Shown here one piece after another: positions 26,640-35,926 of a stretch of DNA of 50,852 nt. The stretch comes from Thiotrichaceae bacterium (GTDB taxonomy: Bacteria > Pseudomonadota > Gammaproteobacteria > Thiotrichales > Thiotrichaceae): positions 1 through 50,852 of the forward strand of contig JALSJU010000090.1 in the NCBI GenBank assembly GCA_026989145.1. The letters are read 5' to 3'. The position numbers were made by a program, and so were the translations under genes. The notes beneath the pieces are model-generated. The model worked only from the letters and a program-made list of their open reading frames with translations, made no database searches and was not told the origin of the DNA. The first letter of the stretch is position 1. Every line of letters starts with the position of its first letter.

Positions 26640-27301
26640 TCGCTGTTATTGATAACATTCTCACTGATTCGAAGTACAACGGGCTGTTTATAACGTTTGA
26701 AGGCGTTGAAGGTGCGGGAAAAACGACTAATATTGATTATATCGCCGAACAAATAAAGCAGGCAGGACAGTCATTCGTGTTAACGCGAGAGCCTGGTGGT
26801 ACAGCGCTCGGTGAGGGGATTAGATCACTTTTAATCTCAAAAGAACTTCCTGAAATGCATCCAGATGCAGAACTGCTCTTAATGTTTGCGGCGCGTGCAG
26901 AGCACTTGCAAAGAGTAATTTTACCTGCTTTGAAAGCAGGTAAGTGGGTGTTATGCGATCGTTTTACCGATGCAAGCTACGCCTATCAAGGCGCGGGTAG
27001 GGGTCTTGATTCAAAAAAAATAGCTCTATTAGAAAATATGGTACAGGGTACATTACGCCCAGATATAACGTTTCTGTTTGATCTAGATGCCGATATCGGT
27101 CTAGCTCGTGCAAAAAGTAGGGGAGAGACAGATCGATTTGAGCAACAGCACATTGATTTTTTTAACCGTGTTAGAACGCAATACTTATCAATGGCTGAAG
27201 CTGACTCAGAACGCTATTATTTAATTAACGCACAACACGATTTGAACAATGTACAACAGCAAATAGATGACTTCCTGGTAAAGCTCTTAAAGATAAGGTG
27301 A
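26639..27301 (+). CDS. tmk: Thymidylate kinase Tmk with no standard start codon
   Basis: The protein is a full thymidylate kinase: P-loop FEGVEGAGKTT, DR motif LTREPGGT, DRFTDASYAYQGAGRGL, and a lid region ARAKSRGETDRFEQQ. It makes dTDP from dTMP. Between the in-frame stop at 26633-26635 and the P-loop there is no ATG, GTG or TTG; the first GTG (26777) lies after the P-loop. Candidates are ATC at 26639 (7 bases after an AAGGAG at 26626-26631, giving about 220 residues) and CTG at 26684 (about 205 residues, the usual length, but with a poor ribosome-binding site). I list the ATC; this start is uncertain, while the gene call is firm. Confidence 0.85.
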   Translation: MAVIDNILTDSKYNGLFITFEGVEGAGKTTNIDYIAEQIKQAGQSFVLTREPGGTALGEGIRSLLISKELPEMHPDAELLLMFAARAEHLQRVILPALKAGKWVLCDRFTDASYAYQGAGRGLDSKKIALLENMVQGTLRPDITFLFDLDADIGLARAKSRGETDRFEQQHIDFFNRVRTQYLSMAEADSERYYLINAQHDLNNVQQQIDDFLVKLLKIR

Positions 27302-28308
27302 TTTTCTTGATTGAGACGTTAACTGATTATCCGTGGCATAAAAAAACATGGGATAAGTTTTCTTCGGCGCGTACGCGTAAGCATCTTCCACACGCGCTAT
27401 TAGTGACTGGTGAAGAAGGAATTGGAAAGAAGCAGTTCGCTGAAAAACTAGTGCAATCTTTACTGTGCCATAAGCCTAGTAATAACAAGCCTTGTGAGCA
27501 GTGTAACGGTTGTAAAACCTATACAGCAGGTTCAAACCCTGATTTTATGGAAATTCAGATTGCCGAAGATAAAAAACAAATTAGTGTTGATCAAATTCGT
27601 GCTCTGTCTAAGTTTATAACCCTTAGTCGAAGTTTTGATTTTTATCGAGTTATTTTGTTGCATCCAGTAGAGGCAATGAATGTAAATGCGGCCAATAGTT
27701 TATTGAAGTCTCTGGAAGAGCCTGCTGATAACACAATTATCATTTTATTAGCGACAAGCTTAAATCAAATTATCCCAACGATTAAGAGCCGTTGCCAGTT
27801 ATTGTCATTGCCCAAGCCTTCTTACCGACAAGCAACAGACTGGCTTCAGATAAATGCTCCAGATTTAAGTAATGTAAAAGAGCGCTTGGATTTAAGTTTT
27901 GGACGTCCTTTAATTGCTCTTAAAATTGATGATATTGATATTGACAAAGCTGCTGATTTTGCAAATGCTATATTGCAAGTGGTTAAAGAAAATAAATCAA
28001 TCACTGAGGTAGCAAAAGTATGGGAAAAGACACAACATGCGGATTTAATAAACTGGCAAATTAGTTGGTTACAATCCTTCACTAAGCAACAGTTAATGAA
28101 TCAAAATGACAATAAAGAGTTTAAAGAGGTATCTCCGTTAGAGCAGGATTTGAGTGAAATTAAGGCACATATTGATGCTGAGCCTAGTTGGGAGTTATAT
28201 CAAAATATATTAGAGCAGAAGAAATACCTCCATACGTCTGTTAATCCATTAATGTTTGTAGAAAACATGTTAGTCTTATGGTTTAAAGCAAGTCATCCGT
28301 GTCGTTAA
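27298..28308 (+). CDS. holB: DNA polymerase III delta-prime subunit HolB
   Basis: 336 residues, GTG start overlapping the tmk stop (GTGA). AAA+ clamp-loader fold: degenerate P-loop TGEEGIGKKQF, four-Cys zinc module (CHKPSNNKPCEQCNGC), SRC motif TIKSRCQLLSLP as sensor/arginine-finger region, and HPVEAMNVNAANSLLKSLEEP. The delta-prime subunit is the stator of the clamp loader. Order tmk-holB-pilZ is the usual gammaproteobacterial one. Confidence 0.93.
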   Translation: MIFLIETLTDYPWHKKTWDKFSSARTRKHLPHALLVTGEEGIGKKQFAEKLVQSLLCHKPSNNKPCEQCNGCKTYTAGSNPDFMEIQIAEDKKQISVDQIRALSKFITLSRSFDFYRVILLHPVEAMNVNAANSLLKSLEEPADNTIIILLATSLNQIIPTIKSRCQLLSLPKPSYRQATDWLQINAPDLSNVKERLDLSFGRPLIALKIDDIDIDKAADFANAILQVVKENKSITEVAKVWEKTQHADLINWQISWLQSFTKQQLMNQNDNKEFKEVSPLEQDLSEIKAHIDAEPSWELYQNILEQKKYLHTSVNPLMFVENMLVLWFKASHPCR

Positions 28309-28362
28309 GAAAAAGTTAACGGATGTTTATAAAATAATAATAATTAGCAAGATGTTTTAACT

Positions 28363-28734
28363 ATGAATTCAATGATTACACCGACTGAAAATACACAGAA
28401 ACCAGAATTTTTACCATTACTGCTAAAAGATGATGCGGCATTGCATTCTAGCTTTATGCCTTTTATTCGAGGTGGTGGTATATTTGTTCCCACCAAACAA
28501 TCAGCTATATATAAGTTTGGTGATGAGGTTGTTATATCAATGCACCTTCAATCTACCAATAAAAAATTAGCTATTCCGGGTTCAGTTGTTTGGATTGCGC
28601 CTGAATCTTGTGAGAGAGGAACTGAGGGGATTGGTGTGCAATTTGCTGGTGCGACTAAAGCAAAAGTAAAATTAATTATAGAGACTATGTTAGGCAATCG
28701 TGCAACTGTTCCTCCGCTAGTGCGCTTTTATTAA
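28363..28734 (+). CDS. pilZ: PilZ-domain protein, type IV pilus assembly PilZ
   Basis: 123 residues; start at 28363 or three codons later. The small PilZ fold is seen in FIRGGGIFVPTKQSAIYKFGDEVVISMHL and KKLAIPGSVVWIAPE with GIGVQFAG. As in true PilZ proteins of type IV pilus systems, the RxxxR c-di-GMP motif at the N-terminus is lacking. PilZ proteins work with FimX and PilB in pilus extension. Position after holB supports it. No other pilus gene is in the window. Confidence 0.9.
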   Translation: MNSMITPTENTQKPEFLPLLLKDDAALHSSFMPFIRGGGIFVPTKQSAIYKFGDEVVISMHLQSTNKKLAIPGSVVWIAPESCERGTEGIGVQFAGATKAKVKLIIETMLGNRATVPPLVRFY

Positions 28735-28739
28735 AGACT

Positions 28740-28816
28740 CATTCTCAAAAAATACGTCTAGGACTTGATGCCTTGTAAACTCGCAGAATCCAACTAGGTT
28801 ATTCAAAGGTTGGTCC
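28740..28816 (+). repeat. Short interspersed repeat, family 3, copy d
   Basis: Near-identical to 18072-18148 for about 65 bases (CTAGGACTTGATGCCTTGTA and AACTCGCAGAA are exact). It starts 5 bases after the pilZ stop and is followed 20 bases later by a family 1 MITE, so two unrelated repeats have accumulated in this gap. Confidence 0.65.
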
Positions 28817-28835
28817 GTACGCTTGAGGAATATTA

Positions 28836-29055
28836 GAGGCCTTTACACGAGTCGGTGGCGAAAGAAACGGCTAAAGAAGCTCTAATGATCGAGTTATCCG
28901 CTTAAATAGCAAGCGGTAAGCTCGCTAAAATGGGGTGGAATTTTACTGATTGAGGCGGAAAATGAAGCTAATACCGAGTTATTAGCGATTTTTTCTATGA
29001 AAAGCAGTGAGGTTTCAACCATTTTTACTCGTCATCTGACTCGTGCAAAGGTCTC
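28836..29055. mobile_element. MITE-like element, family 1, copy C (longest)
   Basis: 220 bp, ends GAGGCCTTTACACGAGTCGG and GACTCGTGCAAAGGTCTC, with a perfect 5-bp duplication TATTA on each side (28831-28835 and 29056-29060). It has the same orientation as copy A and about 60 extra bases near its left end; the right-hand part (TTTTACTGATTGAGGCGGAA and so on) matches copy A closely. No ORF. Confidence 0.9.
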
Positions 29056-29083
29056 TATTAATATTTCCTTGCTAAGAAATACA

Positions 29084-29743
29084 CTACCCGTGACTTATTA
29101 ACCAGTTGGGTAGTTGTTCAATTTTGTCGATAAACCCAGCGGGTTCTTGTTTTAATAAGCGAATTAAACCGTGTACCCCATAGCTTACCGCTAGTCCATC
29201 TATCTTTGCGTTGTTGGCCAGTTGTAAATCGTATTCGCTATCACCAATCATAAGTGCATTTGAAGCATGCGTATCATAGTCTACTAAGATCTCTTCAAGC
29301 ATTTGTGGGTGGGGTTTTGAGCGAGTCTCATCGGCGCAGCGTGTTATTGGAAAGTATTCGCTCATATTTGTTTCTAGCAAGCCTTTTTCTAAGCCTCGTC
29401 GGGACTTTCCTGTTGCAATTGCAAGATCATAGCCGCTTTCACGTAGTGAAGAAATCACAGCTGCAACACCATCAAATAAAGGGCTTGGTGTTTTGTCTTT
29501 ATAAAGATAGAAGTCTCTATAAGTCTGCGCGGTAAGCTTCACCATTTTATGATTGAGTGATGGGAATAATTGTAAGATAGCTTCCTCTAAACCAAGCCCG
29601 ATAATATCACTGATTTGTTGATCCGTTCGATCCTCTAGATCTAACTCATGAATTGCAGATTGCATACAGTTAACAATTTGGGCCTGTGAGTCCATTAGAG
29701 TCCCGTCCCAATCAAAAATAAGCAATGTATATTTTTTAGTCAT
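29084..29743 (-). CDS. HAD-superfamily hydrolase, phosphoglycolate-phosphatase-like
   Basis: 219 residues. HAD motifs: I, LLIFDWDGTLMDS; II, LAIATGKSRRGLE; III/IV, RSKPHPQMLEEIL and MIGDSEYDLQLA. The cap is alpha-helical, as in Gph/PGMB members. The gene overlaps the rluC stop by four bases, an arrangement common in gammaproteobacteria, yet its substrate is not settled; phosphoglycolate is one option. It is co-transcribed with rluC. Confidence 0.88.
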   Translation of the reverse strand: MTKKYTLLIFDWDGTLMDSQAQIVNCMQSAIHELDLEDRTDQQISDIIGLGLEEAILQLFPSLNHKMVKLTAQTYRDFYLYKDKTPSPLFDGVAAVISSLRESGYDLAIATGKSRRGLEKGLLETNMSEYFPITRCADETRSKPHPQMLEEILVDYDTHASNALMIGDSEYDLQLANNAKIDGLAVSYGVHGLIRLLKQEPAGFIDKIEQLPNWLISHG

Positions 29744-30774
29744 ATTCTCTGTGTTTTTAGCTGTGTTTCTAGTTTGTTTATTACTTTAAGCAAGTCATCT
29801 GCTAAAGGGATTTCGCAGTTATAGTGTGAGTCTTGCTTTCCTTCGATGGAAAGGCGAAATTTCAAATGACAAGCATGCAGGAATAAGCGTTTTACCCCCA
29901 GCGTTTTTTTAAGGTCTCTATTTAAAGCGAAATCACCGTACTGTGAATCACCTAAAATGGGGTGTCCAAGGTCTGCAAGTTGTGTACGAATTTGATGCAT
30001 GCGGCCTGTGAGTAGTTCTACCTTTAAGAGAGTTGTATCGTTAAAAAAAGCAATAGGCGTGAAAATACTTATTGCTTGCTTGCCTTGTTCTCCATTGTTC
30101 TTTTGTTGTTGATCTAAGACACGCACTTTTTGTTGTTTGCCCTGACGGCGTTGCAATGTATTTTGGACTTCACGACTTCCACCTTTCCAGTGACCTTTTA
30201 CCAGTGTTTGATAGTTTTTTTGTAATGGGTGATTGTTAGTTTTAATTTTGAGTATGTCGTGTAAAGCTAATAATGCTTGACGATTTTTAGCAAGCATAAT
30301 AATGCCGCTGGTTTCCTTATCGAGGCGATGCACTAATTCAATAAATTTTAACTCAGGGCGTAACTGCCGAAAGGTTTCAATTAATCCAAAACGAATGCCC
30401 GATCCACCATGAACAGCCATACCAGAAGGTTTATTGATGAAGATGAGATTTTCATCCTCTAGAATAATCGACGAGTTAAGTATTGTTAATAATGACTTGG
30501 GTGGTTTTTGTGGGTCAGATTTATTTGGCAGAAATACAGGAGGAATTCTGACAGAATCATCTAATTTTAGTTTATAGGTTTGCTTGATGCGTTTTTTATT
30601 AACTCGTACCTCACCTTTGCGTAAAATACGGTAAATATATGGACGTGGTACATCTTTAAGCTCGCGCATTAAAAAATTATCAATTCGTTGCCCGGCATGG
30701 GCATCGGTCACAATAACAAATTTTGCGAGTTGCTTTTGCGATGTGGATTCTAAGGAGGAAGGATTTTTATGCAT
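29740..30774 (-). CDS. rluC: 23S rRNA pseudouridine synthase RluC
   Basis: 344 residues. S4 RNA-binding domain (HAGQRIDNFLMRELKDVPRPYIYRILRKGEVRVN) followed by the RluA-family core with catalytic Asp in LVHRLDKETSGIIMLAK and the GRMHQIRTQLADLGHPILGDSQYG segment. RluC modifies U955, U2504 and U2580 (E. coli numbering). It diverges from rne across a 618-base gap, as in E. coli. Confidence 0.93.
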   Translation of the reverse strand: MHKNPSSLESTSQKQLAKFVIVTDAHAGQRIDNFLMRELKDVPRPYIYRILRKGEVRVNKKRIKQTYKLKLDDSVRIPPVFLPNKSDPQKPPKSLLTILNSSIILEDENLIFINKPSGMAVHGGSGIRFGLIETFRQLRPELKFIELVHRLDKETSGIIMLAKNRQALLALHDILKIKTNNHPLQKNYQTLVKGHWKGGSREVQNTLQRRQGKQQKVRVLDQQQKNNGEQGKQAISIFTPIAFFNDTTLLKVELLTGRMHQIRTQLADLGHPILGDSQYGDFALNRDLKKTLGVKRLFLHACHLKFRLSIEGKQDSHYNCEIPLADDLLKVINKLETQLKTQRI

Positions 30775-30830
30775 CCGTAAAGTTTACTTTAATTTCAGCG
30801 TGATGCGTTAATTTTTTGTGCTGGTAATGC

Positions 30831-30859
30831 TTGAAAGTAAACGTTATATTTGTTACTAT
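30831..30859 (+). promoter_or_regulatory. Predicted sigma-70 promoter for rne
   Basis: TTGAAA, 17-base spacer, TACTAT. With start of transcription near 30867, the rne leader would be about 525 bases. E. coli rne also has a long 5' leader through which RNase E controls its own mRNA stability. Confidence 0.55.
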
Positions 30860-30866
30860 AAACCTC

Positions 30867-31392
30867 TGTTTTAAAGGTTTTTATCTTGAAAACACCTAAT
30901 TTACATCTTCAAGTTGTTTACCTTTTTTAGAAAACTTGAAACATTATTATATTGAACGGTTTACTGATCTGGTCGAAATGACAAACAGCGATGTAAACTA
31001 AATAAGGATCGCTCCTTACCAAATCTGAAGAAGCTACGATTGACAACCGTATACAATAAACCTCAGAACTAATTTAATTGTACTAATTAGAAAGACAAAC
31101 TAATTAATCAATACTAAATACAGACATAGAACTAAAATAAAAAAACGGGCATGCTTTTATATATTAACTGCTACTTTAAATAGTTAGCAGTCGCGCTTGC
31201 GAAGACATGTTAGGATTTTTTTAAAGTTATTGCTCCTAAATCAAATAATAGATTTTTTTTAGTAATTCTGTTTTTTAACTGCCATCACCTCTATTTAAAT
31301 CAGAGTGATCGTAATGATTAGAAACCCTGTGCGAAAATTTTGTATAGTCAGATTTGGTAACGTGAGCTGTAACTAACAGGAAACGTTAACCA
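30867..31392 (+). promoter_or_regulatory. Long 5' leader of rne
   Basis: About 525 bases, AT-rich, with no ORF that I can support. E. coli rne has a leader of about 360 bases containing hairpins that recruit RNase E. I expect a similar role here but could not identify the specific hairpins by eye. An AGGAAAC site lies before the ATG. Confidence 0.4.
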
Positions 31393-34320
31393 ATGAAAAG
31401 AATTCTAATAAATGCAACTCAACCAGAAGAAATCCGCGTTGCAATGGTCGATGGTCAAAATCTATATGACCTCGATATCGAACACCCCTTCCGTGCACAA
31501 AAGAAAGCCAATATTTATAAAGGAAAAATCACTCGAGTTGAGCAAAGCTTAGAAGCAGCATTTGTCGATTATGGTGCTGAGCGCCATGGTTTTTTACCCT
31601 TTAAAGAAATAGCTAAAGAATATTACCAGAAATCAAATAAGAAAAAATCGGACAATGGACGCCCTTCAATTTCAGATGTGATTAAAGAAGGTCAGGAAGT
31701 ACTTGTTCAAGTGGATAAAGAAGAACGTGGCAATAAAGGCGCCGCACTGACCACACAAATAAGTCTTGCAGGTCGCTATTTGGTTTTAATGCCAAACAAT
31801 CCTCGCGCTGGTGGTGTGTCACGTAGAATCGAAGGAGAAGATCGCCATAAAATTAAAGAAATTCTTGATCAGCTAGAGTTGGATACCGGCATGGGCGCTA
31901 TTGTACGAACTGCAGGTGTAGGTCGAGAGCTGGAAGAATTAACGTGGGATATGGACTATCTTAAAACTTTGTGGGCTGCTATTAGCGAAGCTGGTGATAA
32001 GAGCAAGCCTGGTACGTTACTTTACCAAGAAAGCAATGTTATTATTCGTACTCTGCGAGATTACTTTCGCCAAGATATTGGTGAGATTATTATTGATAAT
32101 GATCGTGTTTATCAACAAGCACATGATTTTATCAATGCGGTTATGCCGCATAATCTTAAAAAGTTAAAGCATTACACGGATACGGTTCCTTTGTTTAGTC
32201 GTTATCAAGTTGAGCATCAAATTGAATCTGCTTTCCACCGCGAAGTGACCTTACCATCGGGTGGTTCTATCGTTATTGACCATACTGAAGCAATGACAGC
32301 TATTGATGTTAACTCTGCACGTGCAACCAAAGGTCGTAGCATTGAAGAGACAGCGTTAAATAACAATCTAGAGGCGGCCGATGAGGTTGCTCGCCAACTT
32401 CGATTACGTGATTTGGGTGGTTTGGTTGTTATTGACTTTATTGATATGCAGCCAAATAAAAATCAGCGTGCGGTAGAGCGAAGATTACGTGATGCCTTAA
32501 AGGTTGACCGTGCACGTGTTCAGATTGGTCGTATATCACGTTTTGGCTTATTAGAAATGTCACGTCAGCGCTTGCGTCCATCATTAGGGGAGTCTAGCCA
32601 AATCGTCTGCCCACGCTGTAGTGGTCAAGGTACGATTCGCGGGGTTGAGTCAATGGCGCTGTCAATTCTTCGCCTAATGGAAGAAGAAGCAATGAAGGAG
32701 GGAACCATTGAGGTCGTTGCTCAAACCCCTGTGAAAGTTGCAACCTTCATTTTGAATGAAAAACGTAAAACGTTAGCAGAAATTCAGGCGCGTCATAATT
32801 TACAAATGACGGTATTACCAAATATTGATTTGGATACACCGCATTATGAAATTATTCGCTATAAAGAAGGGGATCTTGATTCGCCCCAAAATAGTTATAA
32901 GCGTGTTACTAAACCCGAGGTGATTTCCGAAAGCACCAAAGAAACAACCGATCAAGTTGTTCAACAAGCGGTAGTGGGTAATGTTACACCTTCAACCCCA
33001 TCGCCTTCTCCGCAAGTTCTACAGGATGCAAAAAATCCAAGTATTATTAGTCGGATATTTGGTGCTTTGTTTGGAGCGACAAAAGATCAAGCACCAGAAG
33101 ATCAGAAAAGCCGGGCTCGACCACACAGCCGAAGTAAGCAAAGTAACAGCAGAAGTCGGAGTAATCGTAGTTCAACGAATACAAATTCTAGAAGTAAAAA
33201 TTCAAACCAAAACTCTAGCCGACGTAATAATAAAAATGCTAACAATAATTCGAATAAGAATCAAAGCCACAATCAAAATACACGCAACAAAAATCAACGA
33301 AACCAAAACAATAAAGGTCGGCAAAACCAGAACAAGCAACAACAAAATCAGCCGGAAAACGGTAACCAGAAAGCACAGCAGAATCGTCAACAGGCTAATG
33401 GCAATAGAAAGCCGCATAATAACTCATATGGAGCAAAAAACACTGTAGATGATGCTGCTGTACAGAAGAAAAAGTTACCACAACAAAAACATCAAAAAAG
33501 CGAAACTAAAAGCACACCTGTTAAACAGACTGTACAAGATCATACCCCGTTCGAGGTGAAAATTCCTGCAACACCAACGCCAAATCGGACAAAGTCAGAT
33601 AAAATGATACCTAAAAGTGGTGAGAAAAAGTCCGAAATCGTCTCTTTTACGGTTGAGCCTGTTGCTGCTCCAACGTCAGTCAAAAAGGTGTCAGACTCCA
33701 CGAGAAATAAACCAACTAGTAAAACTGTCAAAGCAGAGTCTGACGTAAGTAAAAAATCCACACATAAAAAAGAGGCGACTGTTAAGGCCGAGCCGCTAGT
33801 AAATAAAGAGCCTTCAGCTAGTAAAGAGCCTTCAGCTAGTAAAAAGCCTGCAACTAAAAAAGTTTCTACAGCGACTAAGAAAAAACTCGCAAAAGAAGAA
33901 TCAACAGAAAAAAAATCTGTAGAAAAAAAGAAACCAGTTAAAGCTTCAACGACAACCCGTAGAAAAAAGGCTGAGACAGAAACAACATCTAAGACAAGAA
34001 CGACAAAAACTAAGAAGGAAACCACAGCATCAACAACTAAAAAAACTCCAACACGTAAAGCGGCATCTAAGAAAACGGCTAATACCGAAGAAAAGTCTAC
34101 TAAAACAACTACAACAAAGAAAGCAGCAACGAGCACAACGCGTCGTAAAGCATCAGTTAAAAAAGAAACTAACGCTAGCGATAAGGCCGTAACAAAGAAA
34201 AAGCCGGTAGCCAAGGCGCTTAAAAGTAGTACAACAAGTAAAACTGATAAGGCCAGTACAAATACTGTGACCAAGAGTAGCCCAGATTCAATCGAAGACG
34301 AGTCAGGAAGTAAAACTTAA
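31393..34320 (+). CDS. rne: Ribonuclease E
   Basis: 975 residues. The catalytic half (1 to about 520) has the S1 domain, the DNase I-like segment with [11 protein letters not shown] and VIDFIDM (metal-binding Asp), and the zinc-link CPRCSGQG (one pair of Cys per subunit). The C-terminal 450 residues are disordered: an Arg/Asn/Gln-rich region (about 570-690) that resembles RNA-binding arginine-rich segments, then a Lys/Thr/Ala-rich tail with a tandem [12 protein letters not shown]. RNase E starts most mRNA decay and processes rRNA and tRNA, using the tail as scaffold for the degradosome. Which partners bind here cannot be told from sequence. Confidence 0.95.
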   Translation: MKRILINATQPEEIRVAMVDGQNLYDLDIEHPFRAQKKANIYKGKITRVEQSLEAAFVDYGAERHGFLPFKEIAKEYYQKSNKKKSDNGRPSISDVIKEGQEVLVQVDKEERGNKGAALTTQISLAGRYLVLMPNNPRAGGVSRRIEGEDRHKIKEILDQLELDTGMGAIVRTAGVGRELEELTWDMDYLKTLWAAISEAGDKSKPGTLLYQESNVIIRTLRDYFRQDIGEIIIDNDRVYQQAHDFINAVMPHNLKKLKHYTDTVPLFSRYQVEHQIESAFHREVTLPSGGSIVIDHTEAMTAIDVNSARATKGRSIEETALNNNLEAADEVARQLRLRDLGGLVVIDFIDMQPNKNQRAVERRLRDALKVDRARVQIGRISRFGLLEMSRQRLRPSLGESSQIVCPRCSGQGTIRGVESMALSILRLMEEEAMKEGTIEVVAQTPVKVATFILNEKRKTLAEIQARHNLQMTVLPNIDLDTPHYEIIRYKEGDLDSPQNSYKRVTKPEVISESTKETTDQVVQQAVVGNVTPSTPSPSPQVLQDAKNPSIISRIFGALFGATKDQAPEDQKSRARPHSRSKQSNSRSRSNRSSTNTNSRSKNSNQNSSRRNNKNANNNSNKNQSHNQNTRNKNQRNQNNKGRQNQNKQQQNQPENGNQKAQQNRQQANGNRKPHNNSYGAKNTVDDAAVQKKKLPQQKHQKSETKSTPVKQTVQDHTPFEVKIPATPTPNRTKSDKMIPKSGEKKSEIVSFTVEPVAAPTSVKKVSDSTRNKPTSKTVKAESDVSKKSTHKKEATVKAEPLVNKEPSASKEPSASKKPATKKVSTATKKKLAKEESTEKKSVEKKKPVKASTTTRRKKAETETTSKTRTTKTKKETTASTTKKTPTRKAASKKTANTEEKSTKTTTTKKAATSTTRRKASVKKETNASDKAVTKKKPVAKALKSSTTSKTDKASTNTVTKSSPDSIEDESGSKT

Positions 34321-34615
34321 TCTCTCGAATTATGTTTCGAGGTCTTTGCTCAATTTGATAGGAATAAAGTGTCAGTTGAAATTCTATTCCTAAATCTACA
34401 CTAGCGAATTTTAATGCAAGGTGTTTGGCTCCACTGGATATTCAAAAAACCTTAGTTTGCCGTAGGTTGGCTGGTATTTTTTAATATTCTATGGAACCAA
34501 GGACTTGTGTTATCTTAATGTTTCTAAATGTGAAATTGGGTTATTTCTAAGGCAGAAATTATATTCATATTGACTCACCATTCAGTTGCGCAAGTTTTTT
34601 TTAATACGAAAAAAT
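34321..34615. other. Intergenic region between convergent rne and rimI
   Basis: 295 bases. It begins with a weak hairpin CTCGAA / TTCGAG just after the rne stop and has an 8-bp inverted repeat TAGGAATA / TATTCCTA (about 34357-34392). A T-run lies at about 34594-34601. I see no gene and no clear strong terminator. Confidence 0.4.
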
Positions 34616-35080
34616 TTAAAATAACGTTTTAGCCATTACAACGGCATCTTCTCGTCCTTTTTTAGTAGGGTAATAGTTTTTACGTAGCCCAACCTCATTG
34701 TAACCTGAGGATTGATATAGTTGTATTCCTGCTATATTTGAAGGTCGAACTTCTAAGAAGCACGTTTCTGCCTGATATTGTTTCGCTATCCATTCTGCCT
34801 CTTCAAGTAATTTTCGTCCCCAGCCTTTGCCTTGCTCTTTTGGGTAAACGCAGAGATTGAGAATATGTGCTTCGCCGACAGCGGCTGAGAGTATTAAATG
34901 ACCTGAACGGATGTCGGATTTCTCAAACACCCAGCAGCTGTAGTTAATATTTTGTAAGCAATCTTCAAAGTTTTTTTGAGACCATGGGTGCGGGTAAGAC
35001 GCTAATTCGCCACGCATTATGTATGGCAAATCTTCCGTAGTCATTTTCCTTAGGTATTTTAATTGTCGCCTTTGACTCAT
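34616..35080 (-). CDS. rimI: Ribosomal protein S18 alanine N-acetyltransferase RimI
   Basis: 154 residues from the ATG at 35080, two bases after the upstream gene's stop; an ATG further upstream (35113) would overlap that gene. GNAT fold: PHPWSQKNFEDCL, then acetyl-CoA loop CVYPKEQGKGWGRKLLEEAEW, and FLEVRPSNIAGIQLYQSSGY, RKNYYP near the end. It acetylates the N-terminus of S18. Position after the UDG-fold gene copies the holD-rimI order of E. coli. Confidence 0.92.
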   Translation of the reverse strand: MSQRRQLKYLRKMTTEDLPYIMRGELASYPHPWSQKNFEDCLQNINYSCWVFEKSDIRSGHLILSAAVGEAHILNLCVYPKEQGKGWGRKLLEEAEWIAKQYQAETCFLEVRPSNIAGIQLYQSSGYNEVGLRKNYYPTKKGREDAVVMAKTLF

Positions 35081-35082
35081 AG

Positions 35083-35916
35083 CTAGATAGACGGAGTAGG
35101 TTTGGAATAGCAAGATAACGCTAGCTTCAAATCAGCCCAAGCTTTTTGTTTGTCAATCGGCTTACTTAATAGGTAGGATGGGTAATACGTTACGATAAGA
35201 GGAATATTTGTATCGGGTAAAGTGTGCTGTTTTGAGCGAAGTCTAGCCAAAGGCTCAGAGCTTTGTAATAGATTTTGCGCTGCAATTTGACCTACAATTA
35301 GAATTATTTTGGGTTTAATTTCAGCTATTTTTTCATGCAGAAGCGTACTTAATTTAAGCTTACTTTGGGTTAAGTCACTCGAAGATGAGGCTTGCTTGAG
35401 AACATTGATAAGGTAGGCATCCTTTCGAGGATTTTGTAGGCCAATAGATTTAAGCATATTATTTAAAAGAACACCTGATTCAGTAGAAAAAGGCTGGTTT
35501 TTTCGTTCTTCGTTAACTTCTGGTGATTCGCCGATGATCAACCAGTCAGCGTTTAGATTCCCGCAAGCATAGAGGGTATGTTGATCTGTATGGCCAATTT
35601 CATTGATTTGAGTGTTTAAAGATCCACGTGTATTAGTTTTTGCTCTATCAGAATTTTCTAATGTATTGCTCGGTACTTGTTGTTCATTCCTAGTTAACTG
35701 ATTATGTGTTTTAGGCGTAACAGCCAGGTCTGCTGTAGTTGGGTTATCTAGATTATGCAGAATATCATCAACAGAGCTGATACAATCAGAGTCTGTGGAT
35801 GATGTGTTTTTTTGAGGGGGCGACTTTAATTCACTGAGTTGCAATATACGATCACGGGATACCCAGACAGGTACCCCAATGGCATCAAGATATTTTAATT
35901 GAGCCGGACTTGTCAT
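35083..35916 (-). CDS. Uracil-DNA-glycosylase-fold protein in the holD position
   Basis: 277 residues. The C-terminal half (about 118-270) is a UDG superfamily fold: GESPEVNEERKNQPFS, NNMLKSIGL, VGQIAAQNLL, TYYPSYLLSKPIDK. Compared with family 4 enzymes, HPSYLL reads YPSYLL, and the four iron-sulfur cysteines are missing, so glycosylase activity is doubtful. The N-terminus (QLKYLDAIGVPVWVSRDRI) resembles the start of the polymerase III psi subunit HolD, and psi is itself structurally related to UDG. It lies directly before rimI like holD. I suggest a psi-like clamp-loader accessory protein or a degenerate glycosylase; unsettled. Confidence 0.7.
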   Translation of the reverse strand: MTSPAQLKYLDAIGVPVWVSRDRILQLSELKSPPQKNTSSTDSDCISSVDDILHNLDNPTTADLAVTPKTHNQLTRNEQQVPSNTLENSDRAKTNTRGSLNTQINEIGHTDQHTLYACGNLNADWLIIGESPEVNEERKNQPFSTESGVLLNNMLKSIGLQNPRKDAYLINVLKQASSSSDLTQSKLKLSTLLHEKIAEIKPKIILIVGQIAAQNLLQSSEPLARLRSKQHTLPDTNIPLIVTYYPSYLLSKPIDKQKAWADLKLALSCYSKPTPSI

Positions 35917-35926
35917 TGCCTATGTG

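Noticed and set aside
33800-33850. Tandem GAGCCTTCAGCTAGTAAA repeat in rne as a mobile or regulatory repeat
   Set aside because: It is an in-frame 18-base duplication (EPSASK twice) in a low-complexity tail, explained by slippage.
33202-34274. Long hydrophobic leftward ORFs opposite the rne tail
   Set aside because: They are antisense shadows of the Lys/Asn/Thr-rich tail of RNase E (AAA/ACA codons read as TTT/TGT), without ribosome-binding sites.
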